DNA from: an uncultured Paraburkholderia sp.
Lineage (GTDB): Bacteria > Pseudomonadota > Gammaproteobacteria > Burkholderiales > Burkholderiaceae
Reading direction: 5' to 3'
Length of the DNA stretch: 64,000 bases
NCBI GenBank assembly: GCA_940746715.1
Contig: CALNWN010000009.1
Coordinates: 1-64,000 of the forward strand
A program made the translations under genes and the position numbers. The notes under the pieces were generated by a model. It saw only the letters and a list, made by a program, of their open reading frames with translations. It ran no database searches and was not told where the DNA came from. Shown here piece by piece: positions 10,191 through 18,872 of the stretch (position 1 is its first letter; every line of letters begins with the position of its first letter).

Positions 10191-10207
10191 TTGATTATGA
10201 TAATCAA
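10191..10207. promoter_or_regulatory. Perfect 17-bp palindrome in the divergent intergenic region
   Basis: TTGATTATGATAATCAA is an 8-bp inverted repeat around one central G. It sits in a locally AT-rich stretch between the divergent CoA-transferase (start about 10135) and the citrate-synthase homologue (start 10279). Its position suits an operator controlling both genes. The GATAAT-like words also resemble a Fur box, so iron control is an alternative. Confidence 0.5.
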
Positions 10208-10278
10208 TATATTGAATTCTTTGGTTGTTGGCCGCTTACTACTGGCCGCTTACTACTCCGGCCTCGTCGCTCATCTCC

Positions 10279-11526
10279 ATGTCTTCTTCCGACTCGTTGA
10301 CCGCCACCCAAGCCGCCGCCGAACTCGGCATCAGCGTCGCCACGCTCTATGCGTATGTGAGCCGCGGCTTGCTGAGTTCGTCGCCGGATGCGCAAGGCAA
10401 ACAGCGCCGCTATGACGCGCGCGAAGTGCGGCGCCTCGCGCGGCGCAAGGAAGACGGCAAGCGCGCTGGCAAAGTCGCGCAGAAGGTGCTGGATTGGGGC
10501 GTGCCGGTGCTCGAATCGTCGATCACGCTCGTCGCCGACGGCCGCCTGCTGTATCGCGGACGCGATGCAATGGCGCTCGCGCGCACAGAATCGCTCGAAG
10601 ATATCGCGGCCTTGTTATGGGAGTGCAGTGCCGCGCGCATTGCCGATGCGCCCGCCGTCCCGCTCGCCGCTGCTCAATGGGCCGCGTGGCTGAAGCTTTG
10701 GGGCGACAGTACGCCGCTCGACCGGGCGCTCGTCCTGCTGCCGGCCGCGGCCGCGCAAATGCCGCGGGTCTGGGCACTCGGGCGCGAGGCGCAACTCGAC
10801 AACGCGTGCGCCGTCATGCGGCTGCTGGCCGCCGCGATGATGTCCGCCGCGCCCTCGAATGCGCCGCTGCATCGGCAACTGGCGTCGGCGTGGCAAGTGC
10901 GCAGCCGGCAGCAGGCGGCCCTGCTGCGCGCCGCGCTGGTGGCGTGCGCAGATCACGAGCTGAACGCGTCCACGTTCACGGTTCGCTGCATTACGTCGAC
11001 GGACACGCATCTGTTCGGCGCGGTTGCGGGCGGCCTCGCCGCGCTGGCCGGCCCGCGCCACGGCGGCGAAACCGTGCGCATCGCGGCATTATTGGAAGAA
11101 GCGTCGCGTGCCGCCGATCTCGACCGCTTTCTGGCCACGCGTCTGTCGCGACACGAACAGGGTGTGCAGGGACCGGTGCTGTCGGGCTTCGGCCATCCGC
11201 TTTATCCGGACGGCGATCCGCGCGCGCGGTTGCTGCTGGACCTGCTGCGGGAATGCGCGCCGGCACGCTCGCCGCTCGGCGAGATCGAGGCGCTGGCGCG
11301 TGCGGTCCGCGATACGACGGGCGCAAAGCCCACTGTCGACTTCGCGCTTGCCGCCATTGAGCGTGTGCTCGGCTTGCCCGCCGGCGCGGCATTCACGCTG
11401 TTTGCGGTGGGACGCGTGGTCGGCTGGATTGCGCACGCGATGGAACAGGCGCGCGACGGCAGTTTGATCCGGCCGCGGGCGCGGTATGTCGGAGACGTTG
11501 GGGAGGTTGGAGAGGTCGGCGGTTAG
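10279..11526 (+). CDS. Citrate synthase homologue with N-terminal helix-turn-helix domain
   Basis: The 415-residue protein starts at ATG 10279. Residues about 5-50 form a MerR/excisionase-like helix-turn-helix, TATQAAAELGISVATLYAYV followed by SRGLLSS. The rest is a citrate synthase fold with GPRHGG and GFGHPLYPDGDPRA, carrying two of the conserved histidines. The sequence around the normally conserved catalytic Asp is divergent, so true citrate synthase activity is unproven. Such HTH-citrate synthase proteins are known as predicted proteins in Burkholderia but their function is not established. The C-terminus ends in a short GEVGEVGG repeat. It faces a CoA-transferase across a palindrome, hinting at acyl-CoA condensation coupled to DNA binding. 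Confidence 0.85.
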   Translation: MSSSDSLTATQAAAELGISVATLYAYVSRGLLSSSPDAQGKQRRYDAREVRRLARRKEDGKRAGKVAQKVLDWGVPVLESSITLVADGRLLYRGRDAMALARTESLEDIAALLWECSAARIADAPAVPLAAAQWAAWLKLWGDSTPLDRALVLLPAAAAQMPRVWALGREAQLDNACAVMRLLAAAMMSAAPSNAPLHRQLASAWQVRSRQQAALLRAALVACADHELNASTFTVRCITSTDTHLFGAVAGGLAALAGPRHGGETVRIAALLEEASRAADLDRFLATRLSRHEQGVQGPVLSGFGHPLYPDGDPRARLLLDLLRECAPARSPLGEIEALARAVRDTTGAKPTVDFALAAIERVLGLPAGAAFTLFAVGRVVGWIAHAMEQARDGSLIRPRARYVGDVGEVGEVGG

Positions 11527-11567
11527 CGGCGGGCCGCACGGGCGGTGATGTAGCCAGCCGCTCGCCG

Positions 11568-11873
11568 TCAGACAGCGCCAAGCCAGCGCGGCAGCCAGTT
11601 CGGCAGCGGCGCACCGCGCGTCGGCTTCGTGGCGCCACGCTCGGAGCCGCTCGCGAGCGCGAAGCGCGCACCGGCCTGCCCCGCACTGATCCACGCGACA
11701 GCTCCGCGCGGCAACTCGACCGATTCGCCCGTGGCAAGCCAGTAGTCCTCGCTGTCACCCTCGACCGTCAGCCAGATCTCGCCCGAAATCACCTTGAAAG
11801 TGGACGGACGCGCGACCCGCCAGGCGGTCGCCGGCTCCTCATGTTCCAGTTCGAAAATTCGCACTTCACGCAT
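11568..11873 (-). CDS. DUF2917 family protein
   Basis: This 101-residue soluble protein has the short cupin-like DUF2917 pattern: STFKVISGEIWLTVEGDSED, then DYWLATGESVELPRGAVAWI. It is common in beta-proteobacteria and no biochemical function is known. It starts at 11873 with GGAGAACGG upstream. It is divergent from a MocR-type regulator, the usual arrangement in Burkholderia, and the two probably share the operator region at 11938-11991. Confidence 0.8.
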   Translation of the reverse strand: MREVRIFELEHEEPATAWRVARPSTFKVISGEIWLTVEGDSEDYWLATGESVELPRGAVAWISAGQAGARFALASGSERGATKPTRGAPLPNWLPRWLGAV

Positions 11874-11937
11874 GGCCGTTCTCCTTCAAAGAACTTTTCT
11901 GTGTAGCGATTATTGTTGTGCGAAGATCGGATATCCA

Positions 11938-11991
11938 TGCACAGTTACGAACACTTTCGCCGAAACTGTGCAGTCGAAAAACCGAACAGTT
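11938..11991. promoter_or_regulatory. Candidate operator with inverted TGCACAGTT repeats
   Basis: TGCACAGTT at 11938-11946 and AACTGTGCA at 11964-11972 form a perfect 9-bp inverted repeat with a 17-nt spacer. A third ACAGTT half-site lies at 11986-11991. The cluster is midway between divergent DUF2917 and the MocR-type regulator, a typical place for MocR binding. The assignment is inferred from position and symmetry. Confidence 0.5.
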
Positions 11992-12064
11992 GGCGCGGGT
12001 GGCTGTGTGGGTGGCCGCGCATGCGGCTCTTTTAACCGCGCGTCTCGTCCGTGAAGGAAAGTGC

Positions 12065-12340
12065 ATGCGACTTCAAATTCAACTCGATAGAGACAACGGC
12101 GTTCCGCTGACGGAGCAGATCGTGACGGGCGTCACGACGTGGATCCGCTCGCGCGCCGCCCACCCCGGCTCGAAATTGCCGTCGATCCGCCAGTTCGCAG
12201 CCGACTACGGCGTGAGCCGCTTTCCGGTGATCGAGGCGTACGACCGGCTGGTGTCGCTCGGCTATGTGGATTAGCGCCACGGCTCCGGTTTCTACGTGGT
12301 AGACCGGCCTGCGGCCGCGCGACTCGTCGCTCGTGAGGTG
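12065..12340 (+). pseudogene. MocR/PdxR-type GntR regulator, stop codon and 3' loss
   Basis: The start at 12065 has AAGGAAAG upstream. The product reads as the winged-helix domain of a GntR/MocR regulator: VPLTEQIVTGVTTWI, then PSIRQFAADYGVSRFPVIEAYDRLVSLGYVD. An in-frame TAG at 12272-12274 interrupts the motif; the same frame continues with RHGSGFYVVDRPAAARLVA, where the family normally has S in YV-D-S-RHGSGFYV, so a TCG-to-TAG change is likely. After about 12335 homology ends and unrelated sequence begins. The pyridoxal-binding aminotransferase-like domain, about 380 residues, is missing. This is a nonsense mutation plus truncation. Confidence 0.85.
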
Positions 12341-12850
12341 ACTTGTGGCGCCGCCTGCCGTGCCGGTTTTGGCACCGGTTGTGACACGGGTTGCAGCACC
12401 GCTTCTCGCGCCGCCCCTGGCCGCAGCTGTCAGGCCTCTGTCAGAGCCTTCGGTTGAAACGTCGATCAACGCGACGACCTCGCCTTCGACAAGCAGCGCA
12501 ATGGAAAGCGCTCCGTCCACCGACACCAGTTCCGCATGACTCGCCTGCCGCGCGAGCGACGTCACCCGCTCCATCCAGTCGCCGAATGCGAAGTCCAGCG
12601 CGCTGGGCCCTGTCTCGGCGAGCGCCTTTGCCGGCACCCGGTGCCCGTGGGCGGCCGCCGCGGTAGGCGCAATGGCCGCTGAATGCGCCACCGCATTCGC
12701 CGCTCGGCACACCGGCTGGTCGGTGACGACTTCCGGCGCATCGCTAAATAACTCGAGCAAGCTCACCCTGTCCTGCGCCTGCAGCGCATTGCGCAAACGC
12801 TCGACGATCCGCGCGTGCGCCTCCGGATCGCGCCGTTGCAACGGCGCACC
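12341..12850 (-). pseudogene. Fragment of a minus-strand gene, possibly the C-terminal part of an ECF41-type sigma factor
   Basis: Between the MocR and ClpP remnants the minus strand shows protein-like codon use, reading [20 protein letters not shown], then [14 protein letters not shown] and later LVSVDGALSIALLVEGEVV. The spacing resembles the SnoaL-like tail of SigJ/ECF41 sigma factors (a helix, then 'ALxAxD..LLxLF', then 'VTD' and a 'VNG..' strand), but I recognise this only weakly. No sigma region 2 or 4 is present. The open frame extends beyond both ends only by running into the neighbouring fragments. It is best viewed as a gene remnant caught between two deletion junctions. Confidence 0.35.
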
Positions 12851-13216
12851 GGCTTCGCTGCGAGCATGGGCACGTTTTTGCTGTGTGCGGGCCAACGCGG
12901 CAAGCGGTATGCATTGCCCAACGCGCGCATCATGATTCACCAGCCTTCCGGCGGCAGCCAGGGCACTGCCGCGGACATCGACATTCAGGCGAAAGAAGTG
13001 CTTTACCTGCGGGAACGCCTCAATGCCATGATGGCCGAACGAACGGGGCGCAGCATGGAGGAAATCGCGCGCGACACGGACCGCGACAATTTCATGTCCG
13101 CGTTCGCAGCAAAAACGTATGGCCTCGTCGACGAAGTACTGGAAACGCGCGCGGCACTCGGCCCCTCGGCACTCGGCCCCTCTTCCGGCGCATCAGGCAG
13201 GCGCAATGACATGTAG
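12851..13216 (+). pseudogene. clpP: ClpP protease paralogue, N-terminal half missing
   Basis: From about 12851 the plus strand reads [40 protein letters not shown] and [20 protein letters not shown], the second half of a ClpP serine peptidase. The catalytic Ser (AASMG), His (MIHQP) and Asp (DRDN) are retained, but roughly the first 95 residues, which form the handle and axial loops, are absent. There is no suitable start. Burkholderia often has a second clpP besides the one beside clpX, and this appears to be that paralogue. The C-terminus has a duplicated ALGPS segment. Confidence 0.8.
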
Positions 13217-13325
13217 CCACGGCGCGGCTCGCTGCGTTGCCAGGACAAAATCTGATCCCGTTGGCTGGAATCGCTATCATGGTCGCGATTCGTCGACTCC
13301 GACGAGCGCTTCAATGGAGATTTAC

Positions 13326-14924
13326 ATGGCGTCATCCAACGAAACCGTCAGCATGGCGCTATTTTGCGACTTCGAGAATGTCGCATTGGGCGTGCGCGAC
13401 GCGAAATACGACAAGTTCGACATCAAGCTGGTGCTCGAGCGTCTGTTGCTCAAGGGCAGCATTGTCGTCAAGAAGGCGTATTGCGACTGGGACCGCTATA
13501 AGAGTTTCAAAGGTGCAATGCACGAGGCCAATTTCGAGTTGATCGAGATTCCGCACGTGCGTCAATCGGGCAAAAATTCCGCGGACATCCGGCTTGTCGT
13601 CGACGCGCTCGACCTTTGCTATACGAAGTCTCACGTCAATACGTTTGTCATTATCAGCGGCGATTCAGACTTTTCGCCCCTCGTGTCGAAATTGCGTGAG
13701 AATGCGAAACAGGTGATCGGCGTCGGTGTCCAGCAATCCACGTCGGACCTGTTGATCGCGAACTGCGACGAGTTCTTTTTCTACGACGACCTCGTGCGCG
13801 AGAGTCAACGCGCCGTCGCCAAACGGGAGTCGTCGCGGCAACAGAAAAGCGCTCAGCCGACAGCCAAACCGTCGCAGGACGAAGACAAAAGCCGCAACAA
13901 GGAAGACCTCGAAAAGCGCCGCACGAAGGCTGTCGAGATCGCCGTGCAGACGTTCGACGCGCTTGCTTCGGAGCGAGGCGACAGCGGGAAAATCTGGGCG
14001 TCGGTGCTGAAGAACGCGATCAAGCGGCGCAAGCCCGATTTCAATGAAACCTATTATGGTTTTCGCGCGTTCGGGAACCTGCTCGAAGAAGCGCATGCGC
14101 GCGGCCTGCTTGAATTCGGCCGCGACGAAAAGTCAGGCGCCTATGTGTATAGGAGCACGGTTTCAGGCGTTCTCGGAGAAAGCGCGGGCGAGCCCGTGGC
14201 CGAGCAGACAGGGGCACCTGCGGGCGCGCCTGTCGACATAACGGAGGAAGCGGAACAGCTTGACGTTCACCAGACCGTTGGAGCGACGCAAGCGGATCAG
14301 GGAAAAAAGCAGGACTCTCGGCGTCGGGGCCGCGGTGAGCGAAAGCGAGGCGCGAGCCAGCCAGCCGCTCGCGAAGTCGCGCATGAAGCGGCACGCCAAA
14401 GCGCGCGTGATACCACGCAGGAAAGCGCGCACGAAACAGCACAGCAAACAGCACCGAAATCCACAAACGCCGGACACAGCGAACAGGAAGTAGAAGGAGA
14501 ACACCGGCACGGTCAAGCTGAATCGGGAAATCCGCCAACCGTAACGATGCATGCGCCGGCGCCGGGAAAACAAGACGCCTCATCGGAATTCCAGCGATCG
14601 TCGACGGCAGAACCGGACCATGCTTTAGACCAGGACGCCACCGCCGAAAGCGCCGAATTGCAGCCCGCCGACGCGGCGCAGTCCAAGCGCCGCAAGCAAC
14701 GCGAACCGCGTAAGGCGGCGGCGAAGAAAACCCGCAAGCCGGCAGCCGCAGCGTCAGGCGACAAGATAGACACCGCAGATACCGCGGATACCGCACTGTC
14801 CGCAATCCAATCTTCAACCATTGCAGACGAAACACCCAAAGCCCGCAAAAAAGCGGCGCGAAAGGCCACCTCGTCGCGCAACCGCGGGCCGCGCAAGACA
14901 GCGGGAGGCAATGACGCCGAATAG
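13326..14924 (+). CDS. NYN-domain (LabA-like) protein with OST-HTH/LOTUS domain and basic tail
   Basis: This 532-residue protein starts at ATG 13326 with GGAG upstream (an in-frame ATG at 13314 is possible). Residues about 8-165 form a NYN/PIN-like nuclease domain with acidic positions in ALFCDFENVA and in FVIISGDSDFSPLVSKLRE. Residues about 205-290 resemble an OST-HTH/LOTUS domain (KIWASVLKNAIKRRKPDFNE, then FRAFGNLLEEA), which binds RNA in eukaryotic relatives. The last 240 residues are low-complexity, rich in Ala, Gln, Glu, Lys and Arg and ending in Lys/Arg blocks like a histone H1 tail. A role in RNA processing is inferred from family, not shown. It is intact although its neighbours on both sides are decayed. 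Confidence 0.85.
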   Translation: MASSNETVSMALFCDFENVALGVRDAKYDKFDIKLVLERLLLKGSIVVKKAYCDWDRYKSFKGAMHEANFELIEIPHVRQSGKNSADIRLVVDALDLCYTKSHVNTFVIISGDSDFSPLVSKLRENAKQVIGVGVQQSTSDLLIANCDEFFFYDDLVRESQRAVAKRESSRQQKSAQPTAKPSQDEDKSRNKEDLEKRRTKAVEIAVQTFDALASERGDSGKIWASVLKNAIKRRKPDFNETYYGFRAFGNLLEEAHARGLLEFGRDEKSGAYVYRSTVSGVLGESAGEPVAEQTGAPAGAPVDITEEAEQLDVHQTVGATQADQGKKQDSRRRGRGERKRGASQPAAREVAHEAARQSARDTTQESAHETAQQTAPKSTNAGHSEQEVEGEHRHGQAESGNPPTVTMHAPAPGKQDASSEFQRSSTAEPDHALDQDATAESAELQPADAAQSKRRKQREPRKAAAKKTRKPAAAASGDKIDTADTADTALSAIQSSTIADETPKARKKAARKATSSRNRGPRKTAGGNDAE

Positions 14925-15299
14925 GTCACGCCTGCGTCACGCCCCTCAGCCGCTGCAAGCGGCCACGGCTGCCGATCAGAGACAACCCAAGCACCCCAAC
15001 GCGGGATGCGCATGTCCGCCTCGTCTTTCAAATGGTGCGACGGTGCGACGGTCAGCTCCGCAAGAACAACGCTGCGCGTGGTGGGACCGCGTCGCGCGCC
15101 GCAGACAGGGGCGTCGCGCGCGTCTCTTGGTGGGCGATGACATTCATCGTCCTAACGGCAAATTAACCGTACGTCGGTTGCGTACTTCACTGCCATCGTG
15201 GTCTCGCCAGTGTCCGCCAGACGGACGCGCGAGTGGTACCGCGCTAAACGAAAGCGAGGGGCGACGGCATGGCCGCTCGCCAGTCGCAGCATGCGTGCC
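14925..15299 (+). other. Intergenic region without a recognised gene
   Basis: The 375 bases between the NYN gene and the end of the lipoprotein remnant show no supported gene, terminator or repeat. Short GC-rich open frames on both strands have no homology that I recognise. Confidence 0.5.
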
Positions 15300-15849
15300 T
15301 CAGTAGTACGGGTAAGGCGCGTAAATAACCGGCGGCGGTCCGTAATAGCGCGGCGGCGCATAGACCGGCTGCGGCACATACACCGGCATTTGCGGCTGCG
15401 AGATCGTATTCCCTTCGAGGTCATGCATTGCGAGTAGGCCGCGTCGTACCGTGCTTGCAGGCTATTCGCCGAATACTGGCGCCGTTCGCGCCAGCTGCGC
15501 CGCCCAGCAGCAAACCGCTGCCAGCGCCGATAGCCGCGCCCGCCCCTGCATTACCGGCTGCCGCGCCAATGAGCGCGCCGACAGCCGCCCCACCCAACGT
15601 GCCCACCGCTGCACTGTTGACGCTGTTCGTGGTTGCGCTCTGCGAAGCACCGGCCGGATCCGACGAGCGGAACGCATAGTCGCGGCAAGCGTAGTCGTCT
15701 TGCTGGAATTGACCGAGTGGCTCGCCGCTGCGCGGTAGGGCCACCACCGAAGGACCGCTCGGCGGCACCACGGCGCAGCCGCCCAGCAACGCAAGCGCGA
15801 CGGCGCAAAGAGGCAACGCGACGCGTATGGGTTTGAGACTCGGAATCAT
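15300..15849 (-). pseudogene. Glycine-zipper outer-membrane lipoprotein, frameshifted twice
   Basis: The start at 15849 gives a signal peptide with lipobox LLGGC and a domain of alternating Gly/Ala (TLGGAAVGALIGAAAGNAGA), typical of glycine-zipper lipoproteins (YMGG/OmpA-like helper family). Near 15476 one base is missing: the next frame reads YSANSLQARYDAAYSQCMTS. Near 15412 another base is missing, after which a third frame gives ISQPQMPVYVPQPVY and APPRYYGPPPVIYAPYPYY with a TGA at 15300-15302. The tyrosine/proline-rich tail is typical of Burkholderia homologues. As written, the protein ends soon after the zipper, so it is partly or wholly inactive. Confidence 0.8.
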
Positions 15850-16089
15850 GATGGCGCGAGTAGCATGAGATTGGAAATCACACGTTATGCCAATCCACGC
15901 ACGCAATGTTTACCGGATGGTTGCCGTATGTTTTGCGCCGACCGCAAAGCCGCGCCAAGAACCTGAGCCGCGCGGCTCGCCTCATCGCGCGGTTACGAAC
16001 GGTGACAAAGATTGCACGAGCCCGAAACGTGCAGTTACGGCGGCGCGCAGCGCGGAGGGCTTTTCCTGATGCCTGGCTACCGTCAGAAA

Positions 16090-16668
16090 TTACGCGAAGT
16101 TCTTCGACGCAAATTCCCAGTTGACGATGTTCCAATACGCTTCGACGAACTTGGGACGTGCGTTGCGATAGTCGATGTAGTACGCGTGTTCCCACACGTC
16201 GATGGTCAGCAGCGCTTTCGCATCCGTGGTCAGCGGCGTGGCAGCGTTGCTCGTGGACACGAGATCCAGGGAACCGTCTGCCTTCTTCACGAGCCATGCC
16301 CAGCCCGAGCCGAACGTGCCGATCGAGGTCTTCGCGAACTCTTCCTTGCATTTGTCGAACGAGCCCCACTTAGCGTTGATCGCGTCCGCCAGCGCGCCGG
16401 TCGGTGCGCCGCCACCTTGCGGCGACAGGCTGTTCCAGAAGAACGTGTGGTTCCACACTTGAGCTGCGTTATTGAACACGCCGTCCGACGACTTCTTCAC
16501 GATTTCTTCGAGCGACAGGTTCGCGAACTCCGTGCCCTTGATCAGATTGTTCAGGTTGGTCACATAGGTCTGGTGATGCTTACCGTAGTGAAACTCGAGC
16601 GTCTCTTCCGACATGTGCGGAGCGAGTGCGTTTTTCGCGAACGGCAGCGGCGGGAGCCTATGTTCCAT
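16090..16668 (-). CDS. sodB: Superoxide dismutase [Fe]
   Basis: The 192-residue protein converts superoxide to hydrogen peroxide and oxygen in the cytoplasm. Metal ligands are visible: His in [13 protein letters not shown], His in [10 protein letters not shown], and Asp plus His in [27 protein letters not shown] and the length fit the iron-type SodB. The start at 16668 has AAGGAAAG in front, and a sigma70-like promoter lies at 16731-16759. The gene is complete and begins the undamaged block. Confidence 0.95.
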   Translation of the reverse strand: MEHRLPPLPFAKNALAPHMSEETLEFHYGKHHQTYVTNLNNLIKGTEFANLSLEEIVKKSSDGVFNNAAQVWNHTFFWNSLSPQGGGAPTGALADAINAKWGSFDKCKEEFAKTSIGTFGSGWAWLVKKADGSLDLVSTSNAATPLTTDAKALLTIDVWEHAYYIDYRNARPKFVEAYWNIVNWEFASKNFA

Positions 16669-16730
16669 GGTGCTTTCCTTCAGTCTGTATCTGTTGTGGG
16701 TAGTCTGCGGATAACGCTTCATAACATTTG

Positions 16731-16759
16731 ATTGTAGGCGACTTGGAATAACCCCGCAA
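16731..16759 (-). promoter_or_regulatory. Sigma70-type promoter of sodB
   Basis: On the minus strand TTGCGG (16759-16754) and TACAAT (16736-16731) are separated by 17 nt, 63 bases upstream of the sodB start. Each box differs from consensus by one or two bases. Confidence 0.55.
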
Positions 16760-16910
16760 ACCAACGGACTTTATTATGTCCGACATCGGCGAATGGTCCG
16801 CAAAAACGGCGTCATTGCCGCGTGGCTTTTGCCGCATTTTGCCGAGAGGCGCCGCGTCGGACAGTCAAAAGTACACGCAAGCAATAAAGCGCTTTGCCGT
16901 CAGCCCGATG

Positions 16911-18290
16911 TCAGAAACCATCGGCGAGACGCGGCTGCACGTCGGCCAACGCGACGTCGGCGCTGCCTTCGGCGAGATGCATCGTCAAGCGGCGTCCCGG
17001 TTTCAGCGACGAAGGCGCGCTCAGGGCGCGACCGGTCTGTGCATCGAGCACGGCCGCGTAACCGCGCTCGAGCGTGCGCTGCGGACTCAGCACTTCGAGC
17101 CGCGCCGACAGCGTGGCAATCCGCGCGGCCTGGCGTTCGTGCTGGCGCACCAATGCGGCGTCGAGCCGTTGCCCGAGACTGCCAAGCCTTGCCTGATGCG
17201 CGGCCACATCAGGACGCCAGCGCTGCCAGCGCATCTGCAGCAGCGAAAAATGCGCTCGGGCATCGCGCACGGGCCTTGCGCCCGCCGACGCCAGTCGCGC
17301 GCTCAGCTGCTGCAAATGCGTGCGCTGCCGCGCGAGACGCTCGGCGGGCGACACCAACCGGCGCGCGAGCCAGTCCAGTTGCTGGGCGCGCCGCTCCATC
17401 ATCCGGCCGAAGCCGCGCGCCAGCGCCGCATGCCGATGATCGAGCTCGCGCAACAGCAGCACGCGCTGCGGGCTCACCAGTTCGGCGGCGCCTGTGGGCG
17501 TGGGCGCGCGGACATCGGCGGCGAAATCGGCAATCGTGAAATCGGTTTCGTGACCGACGCCGCTCACGACCGGAATCGCGCTCGCGGCGATTGCGCGCGC
17601 GAGCACTTCTTCGTTGAAGGCCCACAGGTCTTCAATCGAGCCGCCGCCGCGGCATACGATCAACACGTCGACCTCGCGCCGCGCGCTGGCCGCATCGACC
17701 ATCGCCGCCAGCTTTGCGCTCACGCCCGCCCCTTGCACCGGCGCGGGATAGACGATCACGGGAACATGCGGCGCACGGCGCGACAGCGTGGTGAGCACGT
17801 CCCGCAGCGCGGCTGCCTGCAACGACGTCACGATGCCGATGGCGCGCGGGTGCGAGGGCAGCGCACGCTTGCGTTCCGCGGCGAATAGGCCCTCGGCTTC
17901 GAGCCGGGCCTTGAGTCGCAGGAACGCTTCGTAAAGACGGCCCTGACCGGTCCGCCTGACCGCCTCCACGTTCAATTGCAACTCGCCGCGCGGCTCGTAC
18001 ATCGTGACGAGCGCCCGCACTTCGATCCGGTCGCCTTCCTTCGGCGTGAATTCGGCGTACTGCGCGCGGCCGCGGAACATGACGCAGCGCATCTGCGCCT
18101 GCGCGTCCTTGATTGAGAAGTACCAGTGTCCGCTTGCGGCACGCGTGAAGTTCGAGACTTCGCCCGCGACCCACACGAGCGGAAACGAGCGCTCGAGCAT
18201 GCTGCCGATTGCGCGGTTCAGAGCGGAAACAGGAACGACGACTTCGCCGCCGGCCATCGTCGACGAGGTAAAGGGACTGTCGGGATTCAT
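16911..18290 (-). CDS. xseA: Exodeoxyribonuclease VII large subunit
   Basis: The 459-residue protein is the catalytic subunit of exonuclease VII, which with XseB degrades single-stranded DNA bidirectionally. The N-terminal OB-fold reads [20 protein letters not shown] and [17 protein letters not shown]. The core has [36 protein letters not shown] and [20 protein letters not shown], which carry the conserved acidic and His residues, followed by a long arginine-rich coiled-coil. No interruption is seen. In many beta-proteobacteria exbB and exbD lie between xseA and lpxK, but here that interval holds no gene. Confidence 0.95.
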   Translation of the reverse strand: MNPDSPFTSSTMAGGEVVVPVSALNRAIGSMLERSFPLVWVAGEVSNFTRAASGHWYFSIKDAQAQMRCVMFRGRAQYAEFTPKEGDRIEVRALVTMYEPRGELQLNVEAVRRTGQGRLYEAFLRLKARLEAEGLFAAERKRALPSHPRAIGIVTSLQAAALRDVLTTLSRRAPHVPVIVYPAPVQGAGVSAKLAAMVDAASARREVDVLIVCRGGGSIEDLWAFNEEVLARAIAASAIPVVSGVGHETDFTIADFAADVRAPTPTGAAELVSPQRVLLLRELDHRHAALARGFGRMMERRAQQLDWLARRLVSPAERLARQRTHLQQLSARLASAGARPVRDARAHFSLLQMRWQRWRPDVAAHQARLGSLGQRLDAALVRQHERQAARIATLSARLEVLSPQRTLERGYAAVLDAQTGRALSAPSSLKPGRRLTMHLAEGSADVALADVQPRLADGF

Positions 18291-18872
18291 GCGAGGGATC
18301 GTGGTGACTGGCCGGACAGACGATAGACCGACCGGCCATCCGCGTCCAGCGCGACGCGCAAATTGTTAAAAGTGTCCACATGGCGGGACTCACAAGGCAG
18401 ATTCCGCCAGGCGTGGGGCGAAACTACGGAAAACAGGGGCATCCTCTTGATTTATATGAAATTTAATGATGCCCCTCCCGGTGATTTGCCGATGCAAGGC
18501 GCCTGCAACGGCCCTCGCGGCGATGCGGCGGGCCGGTTCTCCACAAAGTTATCCACAGGCGCTACGAGGCCCGCGCGGCGCGGCGACGGCATAAGACGCA
18601 GCGCTCGCGACTTGCAGCCGGGGACGCGTGCGCGCTAGAGTGGTGAGTTCGGCAGTAACGGAAAGCCGCGCTCGGGACGCCGCCTCGGACCCTTCTCGGA
18701 CGGCAGCAAACCCACCTGCCTGCCTTGCCGCCGCTTTTCCTGCTGAGCCACATTTTTCGACCGTCCGGAGGATCGCGCTGATGCCTGTCCCGCGTATTGC
18801 CCCTGGCGCTTTCACGCCGCTGCCCTCGCGCCGACCCGCGAGCAGTGCGCGGCCTGCCCGCCCGGCTTGCCG
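18291..18872. other. 582-bp gene-free interval between xseA and lpxK
   Basis: No coding sequence with recognisable homology is present on either strand. A perfect DnaA-box word, TTATCCACA, occurs at 18549-18557, singly and without other origin features. This is where related genomes usually carry exbB-exbD, so the interval may be the scar of a deletion. It must also hold the promoter regions of xseA and lpxK, but I see no strong box pairs. Confidence 0.5.

Noticed and set aside
16776..17888. A 370-codon plus-strand frame opposite xseA.
   Set aside because: It is the antisense shadow of an intact, highly conserved gene, with Arg/His-rich composition typical of such shadows in GC-rich DNA.
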